From an uncultured Oscillospiraceae bacterium (GTDB lineage: Bacteria > Bacillota > Clostridia > Oscillospirales > Ruminococcaceae), in contig CAJFOJ010000004.1 of the NCBI GenBank assembly GCA_904396495.1, positions 28,570 to 92,569 on the forward strand: DNA of 64,000 bases, in the 5' to 3' direction. The notes under the pieces were generated by a model that saw only the letters and a list, made by a program, of their open reading frames with translations, had not been told where the DNA came from and did not search any database. The position numbers were made by a program, and so were the translations under genes. Shown here piece by piece: positions 26,239-35,044 of this stretch. The first letter of the stretch is position 1, and the number at the start of each line of letters is the position of its first letter.

Positions 26239-27504
26239 CTACTTGATTTTTCCAATGTCCTTGCGGTAATGGGCATCTTTAAAGTGTATTTTTGAAACCG
26301 CCTCATAGCTCTTTTGAATGGCTTCCTCTAAGTTTTGACCAATAGCGGTCACGCCTAAGACCCGTCCTCCCGAAGTATAAAATTTTCCGTTTTCGAATTT
26401 GGTTCCCGCGTGGAAAACAGTGACGCCGGGCGCTTGACCCTTATTGTCAAGTCCTTCGATTTCGTAACCAGTCTGGTACTTTCGAGGATACCCCCCAGAA
26501 GCCATGACTACACAGGCGGCGCTGCCACTTGAGAATTTAACCTCTACCTCTGCAAGCTGTTCATCACGCACCGCTTCAAAAATAGTGAGCAAATCGGACT
26601 GAAGCAAAGGCAGAACTACCTGGGTTTCCGGATCTCCAAAGCGACAGTTGTATTCAATAACTTTTACGCCGTTTTTGGTGATCATCAAGCCAAAGAAGAG
26701 GCATCCCTTAAAAGGCCGGCCTTCTTTGTTCATCGCTTCGACGGTGGGCAGAAAGATATTTTCCATACATTCCTTGGCCACCTCACCGGTGTAATAGGGG
26801 TTGGGGGCAATGGTGCCCATGCCGCCGGTGTTGAGCCCTTTGTCGTTGTCCAGCGCCCGTTTGTGATCCTTGGCGGACACCATGGGGACGATGGTGTGAG
26901 AGTCGGTAAAGGCCAGCACTGAAACTTCGGGGCCCTCTAAAAACTCCTCAATGACAATGTGGTTTCCCGATGCACCAAAGATTTTATCACCCATGATGGA
27001 GTGAATCGCGTCAATGGCCTCCTTCTCGTTTTGGGCGATGATGACGCCCTTACCCAGAGCCAGGCCGTCTGCTTTGATGACGGTGGGGTAGGTGTTTTCC
27101 GCCTTCACATAGGCGATAGCTGTTTCTTCGCTGTCAAAGGTCTCGTATTTAGCAGTGGGAATGCCGTACTTCTTCATCAGGTTTTTGCTAAACACCTTGC
27201 TTCCTTCCAAGATGGCCGCCTTTTTGTTTGGGCCAAAGGAGGGGATACCGGCCGCTTCCAATGCGTCCACCATGCCGAGGACCAGCGGGTCATCTGGAGC
27301 GACGACGGCGAAGTCAATATGGTTTTCTACCGCAAAGTCCACCATTTTCTCAATATCGGTGGCCTTGATGTCCACCGGAGTGCAGCAGGTGCTCATTCCG
27401 CCGTTTCCAGGGGCAACGAAAATCTCGTCCACTTTTGGGTTTTGGAGCAGTTTGGTGACCAGAGCGTGCTCCCGTCCGCCGGAGCCAACAACCAGTAATT
27501 TCAT
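26239..27504 (-). CDS. purD: Phosphoribosylamine-glycine ligase (GAR synthetase)
   Basis: Second step of purine synthesis: phosphoribosylamine + glycine + ATP to GAR. 421 residues, the usual length of the monofunctional enzyme. It opens with KLLVVGSGGREHAL and shows the ATP-grasp core, including the P-loop-like ADGLALGKGV and NCRFGDPETQV near 287-297. It is the last gene of the pur operon and lies just after purH, before the operon terminator. Confidence 0.97.
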   Translation of the reverse strand: MKLLVVGSGGREHALVTKLLQNPKVDEIFVAPGNGGMSTCCTPVDIKATDIEKMVDFAVENHIDFAVVAPDDPLVLGMVDALEAAGIPSFGPNKKAAILEGSKVFSKNLMKKYGIPTAKYETFDSEETAIAYVKAENTYPTVIKADGLALGKGVIIAQNEKEAIDAIHSIMGDKIFGASGNHIVIEEFLEGPEVSVLAFTDSHTIVPMVSAKDHKRALDNDKGLNTGGMGTIAPNPYYTGEVAKECMENIFLPTVEAMNKEGRPFKGCLFFGLMITKNGVKVIEYNCRFGDPETQVVLPLLQSDLLTIFEAVRDEQLAEVEVKFSSGSAACVVMASGGYPRKYQTGYEIEGLDNKGQAPGVTVFHAGTKFENGKFYTSGGRVLGVTAIGQNLEEAIQKSYEAVSKIHFKDAHYRKDIGKIK

Positions 27505-27530
27505 AGCCAGTTTCCTTTCTCAGAGAGATA

Positions 27531-28706
27531 TTAGTGATGGAACAGACGAATGCCGGTAAAGGCCATGGCGATGCCGTATTTATCACAGATTTCAATCACA
27601 TTGTCATCGCGGATAGAACCGCCGGGCTGGGCGATGTACTGGACACCGCTGCGATGAGCCCGCTCAATGTTGTCCCCAAAGGGGAAGAACGCGTCGGAAC
27701 CTAAGGCCACACCCTGCATGGTGTTAAGCCAGGCACGTTTTTCCTCCCGCGTCAGGGGTTCCGGCTTCACGGTGAAGAAGTTTTCCCAGACACCGTCGGC
27801 CAAAACATCCATATAGTCGTCGGAAATGTAAACATCGATGGTATTGTCCCGGTCGGGGCGGCGGATTCCCTCTTTAAAGGGGAGATTCATCACCTTTTCA
27901 TGCTGCCTTAAGTACCAGAAGTCCGCCTTGTTGCCCGCCAATCGAGTGCAGTGGACTCTGGACTGCTGCCCCGCGCCGATGCCAATGGCCTGTCCGTCTT
28001 TGACGTAGCAGACAGAGTTCGATTGGGTGTATTTTAGGGTGATAAGGGAGATGATGAGGTCGCGTTTGGCATCTGCCGGAAAGTCCTTGTTGGCGGTAGG
28101 GATATTGGCAAAGAGGCTTCCATCGATTTTCAGTTCGTTTCTCCCCTGCTCGAAAGTCACGCCAAAGACATCCTTGTGCTCGATTGGGGCAGGGGTGTAG
28201 CTTGGGTCAATTTTCACCACGTTGTAGCCGCCCTTGCGCTTTCCTTTGAGGATTGCCAGCGCCTCGTCGGTGTAATCAGGGGCTATAACACCGTCAGAAA
28301 CCTCACGGGCGATGAGTTTCGCCGTGGATGCATCACAGGTATCGGAAAGAGCAATCCAGTCCCCGTAGGAAGACATCCGATCGGCGCCCCGTGCTCTCGC
28401 GTAGGCGCAGGCCAGAGGGGACAATTCCATATCGTCCACAAAGTAGATTTTTTTCAGGGTGTCAGAGAGGGGGAGGGCCAAAGCGGCACCTGCCGGGGAA
28501 ACATGCTTAAAGGAAGCGGCGGCGGCGATGCTGGTGGCCTCTTTCAGCTCCTTGACTAATTGCCAGCTATTAAAGGCATCTAAAAAGTTGATATAACCGG
28601 GCTTTCCATTTAACACCTCAATGGGAAGCTCCCTACCGTCCTTCATAAAGATTTTCGACGGCTTCTGGTTGGGGTTGCAGCCGTATTTCAGCTCCAGTTC
28701 TTTCAC
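27531..28706 (-). CDS. purH: AICAR formyltransferase (stand-alone, no IMP cyclohydrolase domain)
   Basis: Transfers a formyl group from 10-formyl-THF to AICAR, giving FAICAR. About 391 residues that correspond only to the C-terminal transformylase half of bifunctional PurH, starting MKELELKYGCNPNQKPS. The motifs SFKHVSPAGAA, KYTQSNSVCYVKDGQAIGIGAGQQSRVHCTR and DAFFPFGDNIE carry the catalytic Lys-His and the substrate site. Start GTG at 28706, ten bases after AAAGGA; an in-frame TTG at 28727 is less likely. The missing cyclohydrolase is supplied by the purO gene 21 bases upstream. Confidence 0.94.
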   Translation of the reverse strand: MKELELKYGCNPNQKPSKIFMKDGRELPIEVLNGKPGYINFLDAFNSWQLVKELKEATSIAAAASFKHVSPAGAALALPLSDTLKKIYFVDDMELSPLACAYARARGADRMSSYGDWIALSDTCDASTAKLIAREVSDGVIAPDYTDEALAILKGKRKGGYNVVKIDPSYTPAPIEHKDVFGVTFEQGRNELKIDGSLFANIPTANKDFPADAKRDLIISLITLKYTQSNSVCYVKDGQAIGIGAGQQSRVHCTRLAGNKADFWYLRQHEKVMNLPFKEGIRRPDRDNTIDVYISDDYMDVLADGVWENFFTVKPEPLTREEKRAWLNTMQGVALGSDAFFPFGDNIERAHRSGVQYIAQPGGSIRDDNVIEICDKYGIAMAFTGIRLFHH

Positions 28707-28727
28707 AATATATCCATCCTTTCGCAA

Positions 28728-29429
28728 CTACTTCACATTCTTGTTGATAATGCGGGTCTCGGTTTTACCGGTTTTTAGATTGACAAACCGAGTGAACAGG
28801 GACACCTTGTTCGCTTCGTTTAAATTATCCCACAGCATTTTGGTAAAGCATTCGATGCAGCCTTCAATCTCAACCTGCTTGGGCTCCCCAGTAAAGGACG
28901 GTATAGGATTGCCGTCGTGTTCATAAGTGTGGATGAAGTGGGCCTGTCCCGGTTTTGGGTTTTCGTACTCATAAAAATAGCGGCGAGCGGATTCGGGATT
29001 GCCCTCGTTGCTTTTGAGAATGGAGAGTCGGTAGTCGCCGTTTTCCTCTAAAAGCCCGGAGATGCGGGGAGTAAAGTTAGGACCGTCCGGTTCAAAGGTA
29101 CGAGTGCGGAGGGCCTCCTCAAAGGTTTTCCCCGCTTTGAGAAAATCGTAAACCGTGTCTGTCTGGTCTCCATTTGTGACGATGGTGCGGCCGCCTAACA
29201 CGCGAACCGGCCAATAGATGATAAGGCTCGGGTCGGAGAGCTTTTTCGGATCAAACGCTTCGGTACGGATGCCATTTTGCTCCTCTACAAAAACCCGATT
29301 ACGACTGTTTTCGCTTCTACCCATGATGAAATACCCGATAACAGCGTTCTCCCCGTCTGAACTCCTGCCTAATACGATGCCGCGGCCAGGATAACTGTTT
29401 TGCTGCAAATCCTTTACGATGTCGATCAT
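28728..29429 (-). CDS. purO: IMP cyclohydrolase, PurO type
   Basis: Closes FAICAR to IMP, the last step of the pathway. About 233 residues from the ATG at 29429 (GAGGAA upstream). The N-terminal MIDIVKDLQQNSYPGRGIVLGRSSDGENAVIGYFIMGRSENSRNR is typical of the archaeal-type PurO family, an Ntn-hydrolase-like fold unrelated to the MGS-like cyclohydrolase domain of bacterial PurH. It lies between purN and the stand-alone formyltransferase, which confirms the role. I rate the family call as firm and the activity as inferred from context. Confidence 0.9.
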   Translation of the reverse strand: MIDIVKDLQQNSYPGRGIVLGRSSDGENAVIGYFIMGRSENSRNRVFVEEQNGIRTEAFDPKKLSDPSLIIYWPVRVLGGRTIVTNGDQTDTVYDFLKAGKTFEEALRTRTFEPDGPNFTPRISGLLEENGDYRLSILKSNEGNPESARRYFYEYENPKPGQAHFIHTYEHDGNPIPSFTGEPKQVEIEGCIECFTKMLWDNLNEANKVSLFTRFVNLKTGKTETRIINKNVK

Positions 29430-29443
29430 CAATTCCTCGCTCC

Positions 29444-30070
29444 TCACTTTAAAATCCTTGTCTTGTTTCCCTCCACTACAATGCGATCCTCGCAAAAAAG
29501 CGAAACCGCCTTCGGCAGAAGCTTCCATTCCACCTGCTCCATCACCCGTTTTTGCAGGCTTTCCGGGGTATCATCGTCCAAGACTTCGACGGCCCCCTGC
29601 AAAATAATTGGCCCACCGTCACAAATTTCGTTGGCGAAGTGGACAGTGGCACCGGCCAACTTCACCCCTTTTGCCAGCGCCGCCTCATGGACCTTGAGCC
29701 CGTAAAATCCCGGCCCACAAAAGGCGGGGATCAGCGCCGGATGGACATTTATAATCTTGTTGGGATAGGCTTTGGACACTGTTTCGTCTAAGATAATCAT
29801 AAACCCAGCATAGACGATAAGATCGGCCTCTTCCTCCCGTAGGGCCTTTAAAATCTCATGGCTGTAGTCGCCCCGGTCCGGGTAATCCTTTTTGGGGATG
29901 ACACGGGTGGCAATTCCGTTTTCCCTGGCCCGGGTCAGCGCATAAGCCTCCCCATTGGAAGCGATGACACAGGTGATTTTGCCGTTTTTGATTTCGCTGC
30001 GCTTCTCCGCGTCAATGAGGGCCTGCAAATTGGTTCCACCACCGGAAACCAATACGACGATATTTTTCAT
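29444..30070 (-). CDS. purN: Phosphoribosylglycinamide formyltransferase (GAR transformylase)
   Basis: Uses 10-formyl-THF to formylate GAR. 208 residues. The N-terminal IVVLVSGGGTNLQALIDA phosphate loop and the catalytic stretch INVHPALIPAF with GATVHFANEICDGGPI carry the Asn, His and Asp of the active site. ATG start; 14 bases before purO and 86 bases after purM. Confidence 0.96.
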   Translation of the reverse strand: MKNIVVLVSGGGTNLQALIDAEKRSEIKNGKITCVIASNGEAYALTRARENGIATRVIPKKDYPDRGDYSHEILKALREEEADLIVYAGFMIILDETVSKAYPNKIINVHPALIPAFCGPGFYGLKVHEAALAKGVKLAGATVHFANEICDGGPIILQGAVEVLDDDTPESLQKRVMEQVEWKLLPKAVSLFCEDRIVVEGNKTRILK

Positions 30071-30156
30071 TTTGATTTTCCATGGACCTAAAATTCGTCC
30101 AGCCGTCCTTTCCTCAGAATACTATTTATATAAAGAACAAATTATTCACTCCATGA

Positions 30157-31191
30157 CTATTCGAGGATGACACCTTCATCGCTTTCCACCAGTTCACCCA
30201 AGATGTATGCCGCTTCTCCAGCTGTCTGCAAGATGTTAAGGGCCAGATCAGCGTCTTCTTTGGCAACGCAGGCGACCATTCCCACCCCCATGTTGAAGGT
30301 GTTAAACATATCCCGTTCCGGAATATTCCCGGTGCGGGCGATCAAATCGAAAATGGGAAGGACTTTCACATCGGCACGATTAATTTTCGCCGAAAGCCCC
30401 TTTTTGAGAGAACGGGGGATATTTTCGTAAAAACCGCCGCCTGTAATGTGTGCCACCGATTTGACGGTGACTTTCTCAAACAGGGACAGCATAGGTTTTA
30501 CATAAATTTTAGTAGGAGTTAATAGGGTTTCGCCCAAAGTGTTCCCTAAAGTGTCCACATATGTAGCAAGGTCGGTTTTTTCGATGTTAAACACCTTACG
30601 GACCAACGAAAAACCGTTGGAATGAACGCCTGAAGAGGGCAGGGCTATGAGGACATCCCCGGCTTTTTGGGTGCTGTTGTCTAAGATTTTGTCTTTATCG
30701 ACAACGCCAACGCTAAATCCTGCCAAATCATATTCATCCACAGGATAGAAGCCGGGCATCTCCGCTGTTTCGCCGCCCACCAGGGCACAACCGGACTGGA
30801 CGCAGCCTTCCGCCACACCGCTGACGATCTCCGCCACCTTTTCCGGCACGTTTTTGCCCACAGCCACATAGTCCAAGAAAAAGAGGGGTTTCGCGCCGCA
30901 GCAGATAATGTCGTTGACGCACATAGCCACACAGTCAATGCCCACTGTGTTGTGTTTTTCCTGCAAAAACGCCAGTTTTAATTTTGTCCCAACGCCGTCG
31001 GTGCCAGAAACTAAAACCGGTTTCTGAACACCGGTGAGATCCAACTCGAACAAGCCGCCAAAGCCGCCAAGTCCCGTCAAAACCGAACTGGTCATCGTCT
31101 TTGCCACGTGGGCTTTCATCAGTTCCACCGCTTTGTATCCGGCAGTCACATCGACGCCGGCCTTTTTGTAGCTCTCACTAAAACTTTTCAC
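30157..31191 (-). CDS. purM: Phosphoribosylformylglycinamidine cyclo-ligase (AIR synthetase)
   Basis: Makes AIR from FGAM with ATP. 344 residues. The glycine-rich [15 protein letters not shown] (about 59-73), [25 protein letters not shown] and [11 protein letters not shown] signatures identify the family. Start GTG with GGAAG upstream. It follows purF by 130 bases that contain an inverted repeat (31253-31285) without a T-run. Confidence 0.97.
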   Translation of the reverse strand: MKSFSESYKKAGVDVTAGYKAVELMKAHVAKTMTSSVLTGLGGFGGLFELDLTGVQKPVLVSGTDGVGTKLKLAFLQEKHNTVGIDCVAMCVNDIICCGAKPLFFLDYVAVGKNVPEKVAEIVSGVAEGCVQSGCALVGGETAEMPGFYPVDEYDLAGFSVGVVDKDKILDNSTQKAGDVLIALPSSGVHSNGFSLVRKVFNIEKTDLATYVDTLGNTLGETLLTPTKIYVKPMLSLFEKVTVKSVAHITGGGFYENIPRSLKKGLSAKINRADVKVLPIFDLIARTGNIPERDMFNTFNMGVGMVACVAKEDADLALNILQTAGEAAYILGELVESDEGVILE

Positions 31192-31252
31192 AAACTTCCA
31201 TGCCTTTCCGGGGAAATCCCCTGTCCATATATAGAAGGCTTATCACAAGCGG

Positions 31253-31285
31253 AAATCTCCAGACAGTGTCCTGCTCCGGAGATTT
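31253..31285 (-). repeat. Inverted repeat in the purF-purM gap
   Basis: Arms AAATCTCC/GGAGATTT (8 bp) with an 17-base loop, plus a separate GGGG-AAAT-CCCC dyad at 31210-31221. There is no T-run, so it is an RNA-processing or stability hairpin at most. Confidence 0.4.
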
Positions 31286-31321
31286 TGCCTATTTTCTGTG
31301 CCTGATCGCTTTTCTCCTAGG

Positions 31322-32731
31322 TTATTCCTCTCCGCTCCAACAATAGGTGCAGATTTGATCTCGGGGAAGGCCGATGGCCTCCAGCATTCCGTCCAATGTC
31401 TGATAGCGGAGGGTGGTAAAATCGAGCTTTTCCCCAATTTTTTTCACCATCTTCTGATAGCGCTCCGTCTTGTCGTCACAGTATTCGTCCAAATGATTGA
31501 GCGCCTGTTCCCCTTCCAATTCCGCAATAACCCGACGGGTAATCAATTCCATCTCAGAAGTACTTCTGGAGAAGTTTAAGTATTTACAACCGAACATAAT
31601 GGGAGGGCATGCGGAACGGATGTGAACCTCCTTGGCCCCGCTTTTGTAAAGAAAATCCACTGTTTCGCCCATTTGGGTGCCGCGGACGATAGAATCGTCG
31701 ATAAACAAAAGGCTCTTGTCCCGGATCAGAGCATCCACTGGGATGAGCTTCATATGGGCCACCAGGTTTCTCATAGACTGGTTGGTCGGCATAAAACTCC
31801 TAGGCCAAGTAGGTGTGTATTTGATAAAAGGCCGGGCGAACGGAATGCCTGAGCGGTTGGCATAACCAATGGCGTGGGGCACGCCGGAATCCGGGATGCC
31901 GGCCACATAGTCGATGCCCTCATACTGATCGTGCTCGGCCAATATTTCGCCGCAGCGGCATCGCATAGCTTCAACATTTACGTTTTCATAGCTGGAGGTG
32001 GGGTAGCCGTAATAAATCCAGAGAAAAGCGCAGATTTTCATCGGTTTGTCTGGCTTTCGGAGCACCTGGACATTATTTACGTCCATCAGCACAATTTCCC
32101 CTGGTCCCAGCTCCCGATCCAGACCATATCCCAAATTCAGATAGGAAAACGACTCAAAGGAAACGCACCGCGCCCCGTCTTTTTTGCCCAGAATCACCGG
32201 AGTACGCCCCATCTTATCCCGGGCGGCGTAAATGCCTTCCTTGGTGAGAAGGAGCATGGACATCGATCCGTCGATGCGCTCCTGGGCGAACCGAATCCCC
32301 TCGGGGATGCTGTCTTTCTGGTTGATAAGGGAGGCCACTAGTTCGGTGGCGTTGACCTTGCCGCCGCTCATCTCTAAAAAGTGGGTGCTGCCATTTTGAA
32401 AGGCACTGCGGATAAGTTCTTCTTCGTTGTTGATCCTTCCTACTGTTGTAATGGCGTAATTCCCTAAATGAGAGCGTACGATGAGTGGCTGGGGTTCATT
32501 GTCGCTGATACAGCCAATCCCCATAGTACCAGCCATTTCATTGACATCCTTTTCAAACTTTGTCCGAAAAGGGGAGTTTTCAATGTTGTGGATAGCCCGC
32601 TGAAAACCGGCCTCTTTTGAATACACCGCCATGCCGCCCCGCCTGGTTCCCAGGTGGGAATGGTAATCTACGCCGAAAAAAAGATCCATCACACAGTCTT
32701 CCCGTGAAACGGCGCCAAAAAATCCACCCAA
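31322..32731 (-). CDS. purF: Amidophosphoribosyltransferase, Cys-less glutaminase variant
   Basis: First committed step of purine synthesis. The start is TTG at 32731, seven bases after AGGAGGAA, giving 469 residues beginning MGGFFGAV. Canonical PurF begins MCG or is processed to expose a catalytic Cys; here that position is Gly, and the glutaminase NG motif also differs (TTVGRINNEEEL). The phosphoribosyltransferase half is intact, with the PRPP loop LLFIDDSIVRGTQ. The Fe-S cysteines of the Bacillus-type enzyme appear kept (KICAFLWIYYGYP, ACPPIMFGC, C-terminal CTYC). It may use free ammonia or a separate glutaminase. Confidence 0.88.
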   Translation of the reverse strand: MGGFFGAVSREDCVMDLFFGVDYHSHLGTRRGGMAVYSKEAGFQRAIHNIENSPFRTKFEKDVNEMAGTMGIGCISDNEPQPLIVRSHLGNYAITTVGRINNEEELIRSAFQNGSTHFLEMSGGKVNATELVASLINQKDSIPEGIRFAQERIDGSMSMLLLTKEGIYAARDKMGRTPVILGKKDGARCVSFESFSYLNLGYGLDRELGPGEIVLMDVNNVQVLRKPDKPMKICAFLWIYYGYPTSSYENVNVEAMRCRCGEILAEHDQYEGIDYVAGIPDSGVPHAIGYANRSGIPFARPFIKYTPTWPRSFMPTNQSMRNLVAHMKLIPVDALIRDKSLLFIDDSIVRGTQMGETVDFLYKSGAKEVHIRSACPPIMFGCKYLNFSRSTSEMELITRRVIAELEGEQALNHLDEYCDDKTERYQKMVKKIGEKLDFTTLRYQTLDGMLEAIGLPRDQICTYCWSGEE

Positions 32732-32813
32732 AACTGATTCCTCCTGTTCCGATTGCCCGCTCAAAATCGCGGGCTGTGTGCAACGGTGAGTGAGTTGCTG
32801 TAAATTTTACCGA

Positions 32814-33524
32814 TTATTCGCCCAATAGGCGTTTCATGATTTCCTTGTATGCGTCTTCCTCGCCGCCCATGTCTCTGCGGAACCGGTCCTTGTCCAATTT
32901 TTCATGGGTTTTGCTATCCCAGAATCGGCAGGTGTCAGGCGAGATTTCATCCGCCAAAACAATAGTGCCATCGGAGGTCTTGCCAAATTCTAATTTGAAG
33001 TCGATGAGTTCAATTCCCACATCCTTCAGGTAATCGGTAAGGAAGCGGTTGACGTGGAAAGAGTACGCCGCTATTTTGTCTAACTCTTCTTTGGTGGCAA
33101 CGCCCAAAGCGGCGATGTGGTATTCATTGATCATGGGATCCCCCAGGTCGTCGTCTTTGTAGCAGTACTCCAAAACGGTAGATTTGAGCTTGGTGCCCTC
33201 CGGCAGGCCCAGCCGTTTGGAAAGGGAACCGGCGGCGATATTCCTGACGATGACTTCTAACGGGATAATAGTCACTTTTTTGACCAGAGTTTCCCGGTCG
33301 GAGAGTTCTTTTACAAAATGGGTGGGAACCCCGTCTGCCTCCAGCAGCTTCATCAGGTGGTTGGTGACCCGATTGTTGATGATGCCCTTATTGTGGATGG
33401 TGCCTTTTTTTAGCCCATTTAACGCGGTGGCGTCGTCTTTATAATCGACGATGTACAGCTCAGGATCATCAGTTTTAAACACCCTTTTGGCCTTTCCTTC
33501 GTAAAGCTGTTCCAATTTTTCCAT
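32814..33524 (-). CDS. purC: SAICAR synthetase
   Basis: Joins CAIR and aspartate with ATP. 236 residues from the ATG at 33524 ([21 protein letters not shown]), with AAGGGG nine bases upstream; an in-frame TTG seven codons earlier is rejected for lack of a ribosome site. Motifs GKAKRVF, the ATP-binding [19 protein letters not shown] and [22 protein letters not shown] are conserved. Eleven bases separate purE stop and the upstream TTG, so translation is tightly linked to purE. Confidence 0.97.
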   Translation of the reverse strand: MEKLEQLYEGKAKRVFKTDDPELYIVDYKDDATALNGLKKGTIHNKGIINNRVTNHLMKLLEADGVPTHFVKELSDRETLVKKVTIIPLEVIVRNIAAGSLSKRLGLPEGTKLKSTVLEYCYKDDDLGDPMINEYHIAALGVATKEELDKIAAYSFHVNRFLTDYLKDVGIELIDFKLEFGKTSDGTIVLADEISPDTCRFWDSKTHEKLDKDRFRRDMGGEEDAYKEIMKRLLGE

Positions 33525-33555
33525 AATGTCATTCCCCTTTTCCAAAACTCACAAT

Positions 33556-34050
33556 TTATTTGTTGACTTCATTTTGAAGCTTTGCGTCTTTTTTGCGGAC
33601 TTCCTCCGCCATGTCCTCTTTCATTTTCTCCAATTTGGCGCTGAGGGTATCATCACTGAGAGCCAAGATTTGGAGGGCTAAAATGGCGGCGTTTTTCGCA
33701 CCGTTCACGGCGACAGTTGCAACTGGGATTCCGGAGGGCATCTGAACCGTGGCCAAGAGGGCGTCCAACCCCTCAAAGGAGGATTTAATTGGGATACCGA
33801 TAACCGGCAAAGTGGTGTGGGCCGCCAAAACACCGCCAAGATGAGCCGCCATGCCGGCGGCGGCAATGATAACGCCGAAGCCGTTTGTTTTTGCGTTTTT
33901 AGCAAATGCACAGGCTTCCGCGGGGGTACGGTGGGCAGACATAACGTGAACTTCGGTTTCGACGCCGAACTCCTTGAGGCAGTCTACCGCTTTTTTGACA
34001 GTTGCCCAATCGCTGTCACTGCCCATGATGACTGCAACTTTTTTCAGCAT
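33556..34050 (-). CDS. purE: N5-carboxyaminoimidazole ribonucleotide mutase
   Basis: Class I PurE, 164 residues, converting N5-CAIR to CAIR. The start [12 protein letters not shown] (SDSD phosphate-binding motif), SAHRTP with the catalytic His, and [22 protein letters not shown] are all typical. First gene of the pur operon; AGGAGAAAGGAAG precedes the ATG and follows directly on an intrinsic terminator. PurK and the other pathway genes (purL, purB) are not in the window. Confidence 0.97.
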   Translation of the reverse strand: MLKKVAVIMGSDSDWATVKKAVDCLKEFGVETEVHVMSAHRTPAEACAFAKNAKTNGFGVIIAAAGMAAHLGGVLAAHTTLPVIGIPIKSSFEGLDALLATVQMPSGIPVATVAVNGAKNAAILALQILALSDDTLSAKLEKMKEDMAEEVRKKDAKLQNEVNK

Positions 34051-34070
34051 TTTTCTTCTTCCTTTCTCCT

Positions 34071-34101
34071 AAAAAACAAAAAAGCCGCGATTTCCCGCAG
34101 C
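34071..34101 (-). terminator. Attenuator-type terminator before purE
   Basis: On the minus strand, stem GCTGCG/CGCGGC (extendable to 8 bp with G-U pairs), loop GGAAAT, then TTTTTTGTTTTTT. It lies between the pur promoter and purE and ends just before the purE ribosome site, so readthrough must be regulated. An upstream GCCGCG (about 34124-34129) can pair with the 3' half and would act as an antiterminator. Confidence 0.75.
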
Positions 34102-34115
34102 CTGCAACAATGCTT

Positions 34116-34217
34116 TTATAAAACGCGGCAGAGCGCACCTGTCCCCATTGAATAATAGCTTCCAAATTCACAGCTTTGGTCGCCGCTTTGAAAAGAACCA
34201 TTCGACAGAAACATCAT
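34116..34217 (-). CDS. Putative 33-residue leader peptide of the pur operon
   Basis: An open frame from tandem ATG codons (34217 and 34214) preceded by GAGGTG, ending TAA 15 bases before the terminator stem. The encoded peptide starts MMFLSNGSFQSGDQS and ends MGTGALCRVL; it has no obvious run of one amino acid as in classical leader peptides. The same bases include the GCCGCG that can pair with the terminator, so translation or stalling could set the RNA fold. It may instead be part of a structured RNA with fortuitous coding potential. Confidence 0.45.
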   Translation of the reverse strand: MMFLSNGSFQSGDQSCEFGSYYSMGTGALCRVL

Positions 34218-34256
34218 GGGTACACCTCATTCTTCCGCAGTTTTACTCATACTACT

Positions 34257-34285
34257 ATAATAATGCAAAAACACCGCCTTTTCAA
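34257..34285 (-). promoter_or_regulatory. Promoter of the purine operon
   Basis: Minus strand: TTGAAA (34280-34285), 17-base spacer and TATTAT (34257-34262). Transcription starts near 34250, giving a 200-base leader before purE. I find no PurR-box pair, guanine riboswitch core or T-box sequence in it. Confidence 0.75.
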
Positions 34286-34340
34286 GCGCAAAAAATTCAC
34301 AAATCCCACTACCGAAACCCATTCCTTTTGTGCATAGTGG

Positions 34341-34371
34341 ATATGCTTTCCAAGATAACTGGAAAGCATAT
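34341..34371 (-). terminator. Hairpin after the HD-domain gene
   Basis: Perfect 11-bp stem (ATATGCTTTCC/GGAAAGCATAT), 9-base loop, starting at the last base of the gene. The T-run is missing, so it may be a weak terminator or a processing site. Confidence 0.5.
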
Positions 34372-35030
34372 TACAAAAGTACCTGTCCATTGATGACCAG
34401 CTGAAACTTTAGCCCCAGCTTTTCAGCAGCCTTGCGACAGAGGATCATCCGATCAAGAAAGATCTCAAAGTAGTCCATCACCGCCGACATCTCGGTGTCG
34501 ATGGTCAGAGCCAACAAAAACCGCTGATGATCCTCAGTGATGTCGGCATAAGCGTGCTCGACAGCATAGTTAACACGGTCGTGGATGTCAAAGGTAGCAA
34601 AGTCGGAATTACGGACACGGGAGCGGCGCACGTCGGTTTTGTCGGCCAAAATAAGGGCAGCGGCCACAGGGTTCACTGGCATAGCGGTGCCTTCGTCGTG
34701 GTTTCCGATGGCGCTAATAACAGTAGCGATTTCGTCGGCGGGCATTCCCAGCTTATCCAGAAGCCGGAACGCCATGACAGCGCCGCTCTGAGCATGGTCA
34801 ATCCGGTTGACGATGTTGCCGATGTCGTGGAGGTAACCGGCAATCCTTGCCAGCTCCGCCTCCCGATGGGAATACTGAAGCTCCTCTAAAATCTGCCCCG
34901 CCTTTTCCGCAACCTTGGTCACGTGGGCAAAACTGTGCTCGGTGTAACCCAAAGCGATTAGCGATTCATCCGCCTTTTGAATATAGGTCTTAATTTGGGG
35001 GTTGTTTTTGATTTGGTGAAATGTAATCAT
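34371..35030 (-). CDS. HD-domain phosphohydrolase
   Basis: 219 residues with an HD domain: HSFAHVTKV (about 32-40), YLHDIGN (the HD pair near 67-70) and the further metal ligand in SAIGNHDEG, followed by ADKTDVRRSRVRN. HD proteins hydrolyse phosphoester bonds in nucleotides or signalling molecules; the substrate cannot be read. The 14-base gap to uvrC suggests cotranscription. A nearly identical architecture is found in clostridial metal-dependent phosphohydrolases of unknown role. Confidence 0.85.
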   Translation of the reverse strand: MITFHQIKNNPQIKTYIQKADESLIALGYTEHSFAHVTKVAEKAGQILEELQYSHREAELARIAGYLHDIGNIVNRIDHAQSGAVMAFRLLDKLGMPADEIATVISAIGNHDEGTAMPVNPVAAALILADKTDVRRSRVRNSDFATFDIHDRVNYAVEHAYADITEDHQRFLLALTIDTEMSAVMDYFEIFLDRMILCRKAAEKLGLKFQLVINGQVLL

Positions 35031-35044
35031 GCTTTTTCCTTTCC

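Larger units (their letters stand above)
34051..34370. other. 320-base region between the HD gene and purE
   Basis: Contents from right to left on the minus strand: a hairpin at 34341-34371 just after the HD gene stop, the pur promoter, the leader ORF and the attenuator. Everything between the hairpin and the promoter is AT-rich with no coding sequence. Confidence 0.6.

Noticed and set aside
34016..34201. 61-codon minus-strand frame overlapping purE start and leader
   Set aside because: It runs through the terminator and the purE ribosome site in another frame; the 33-codon frame with GAGGTG is the better candidate.
34051..34260. Known purine-responsive riboswitch in the pur leader
   Set aside because: I looked for the guanine aptamer core, ykkC/PRPP, ZTP and THF motifs and T-box sequence and found none.
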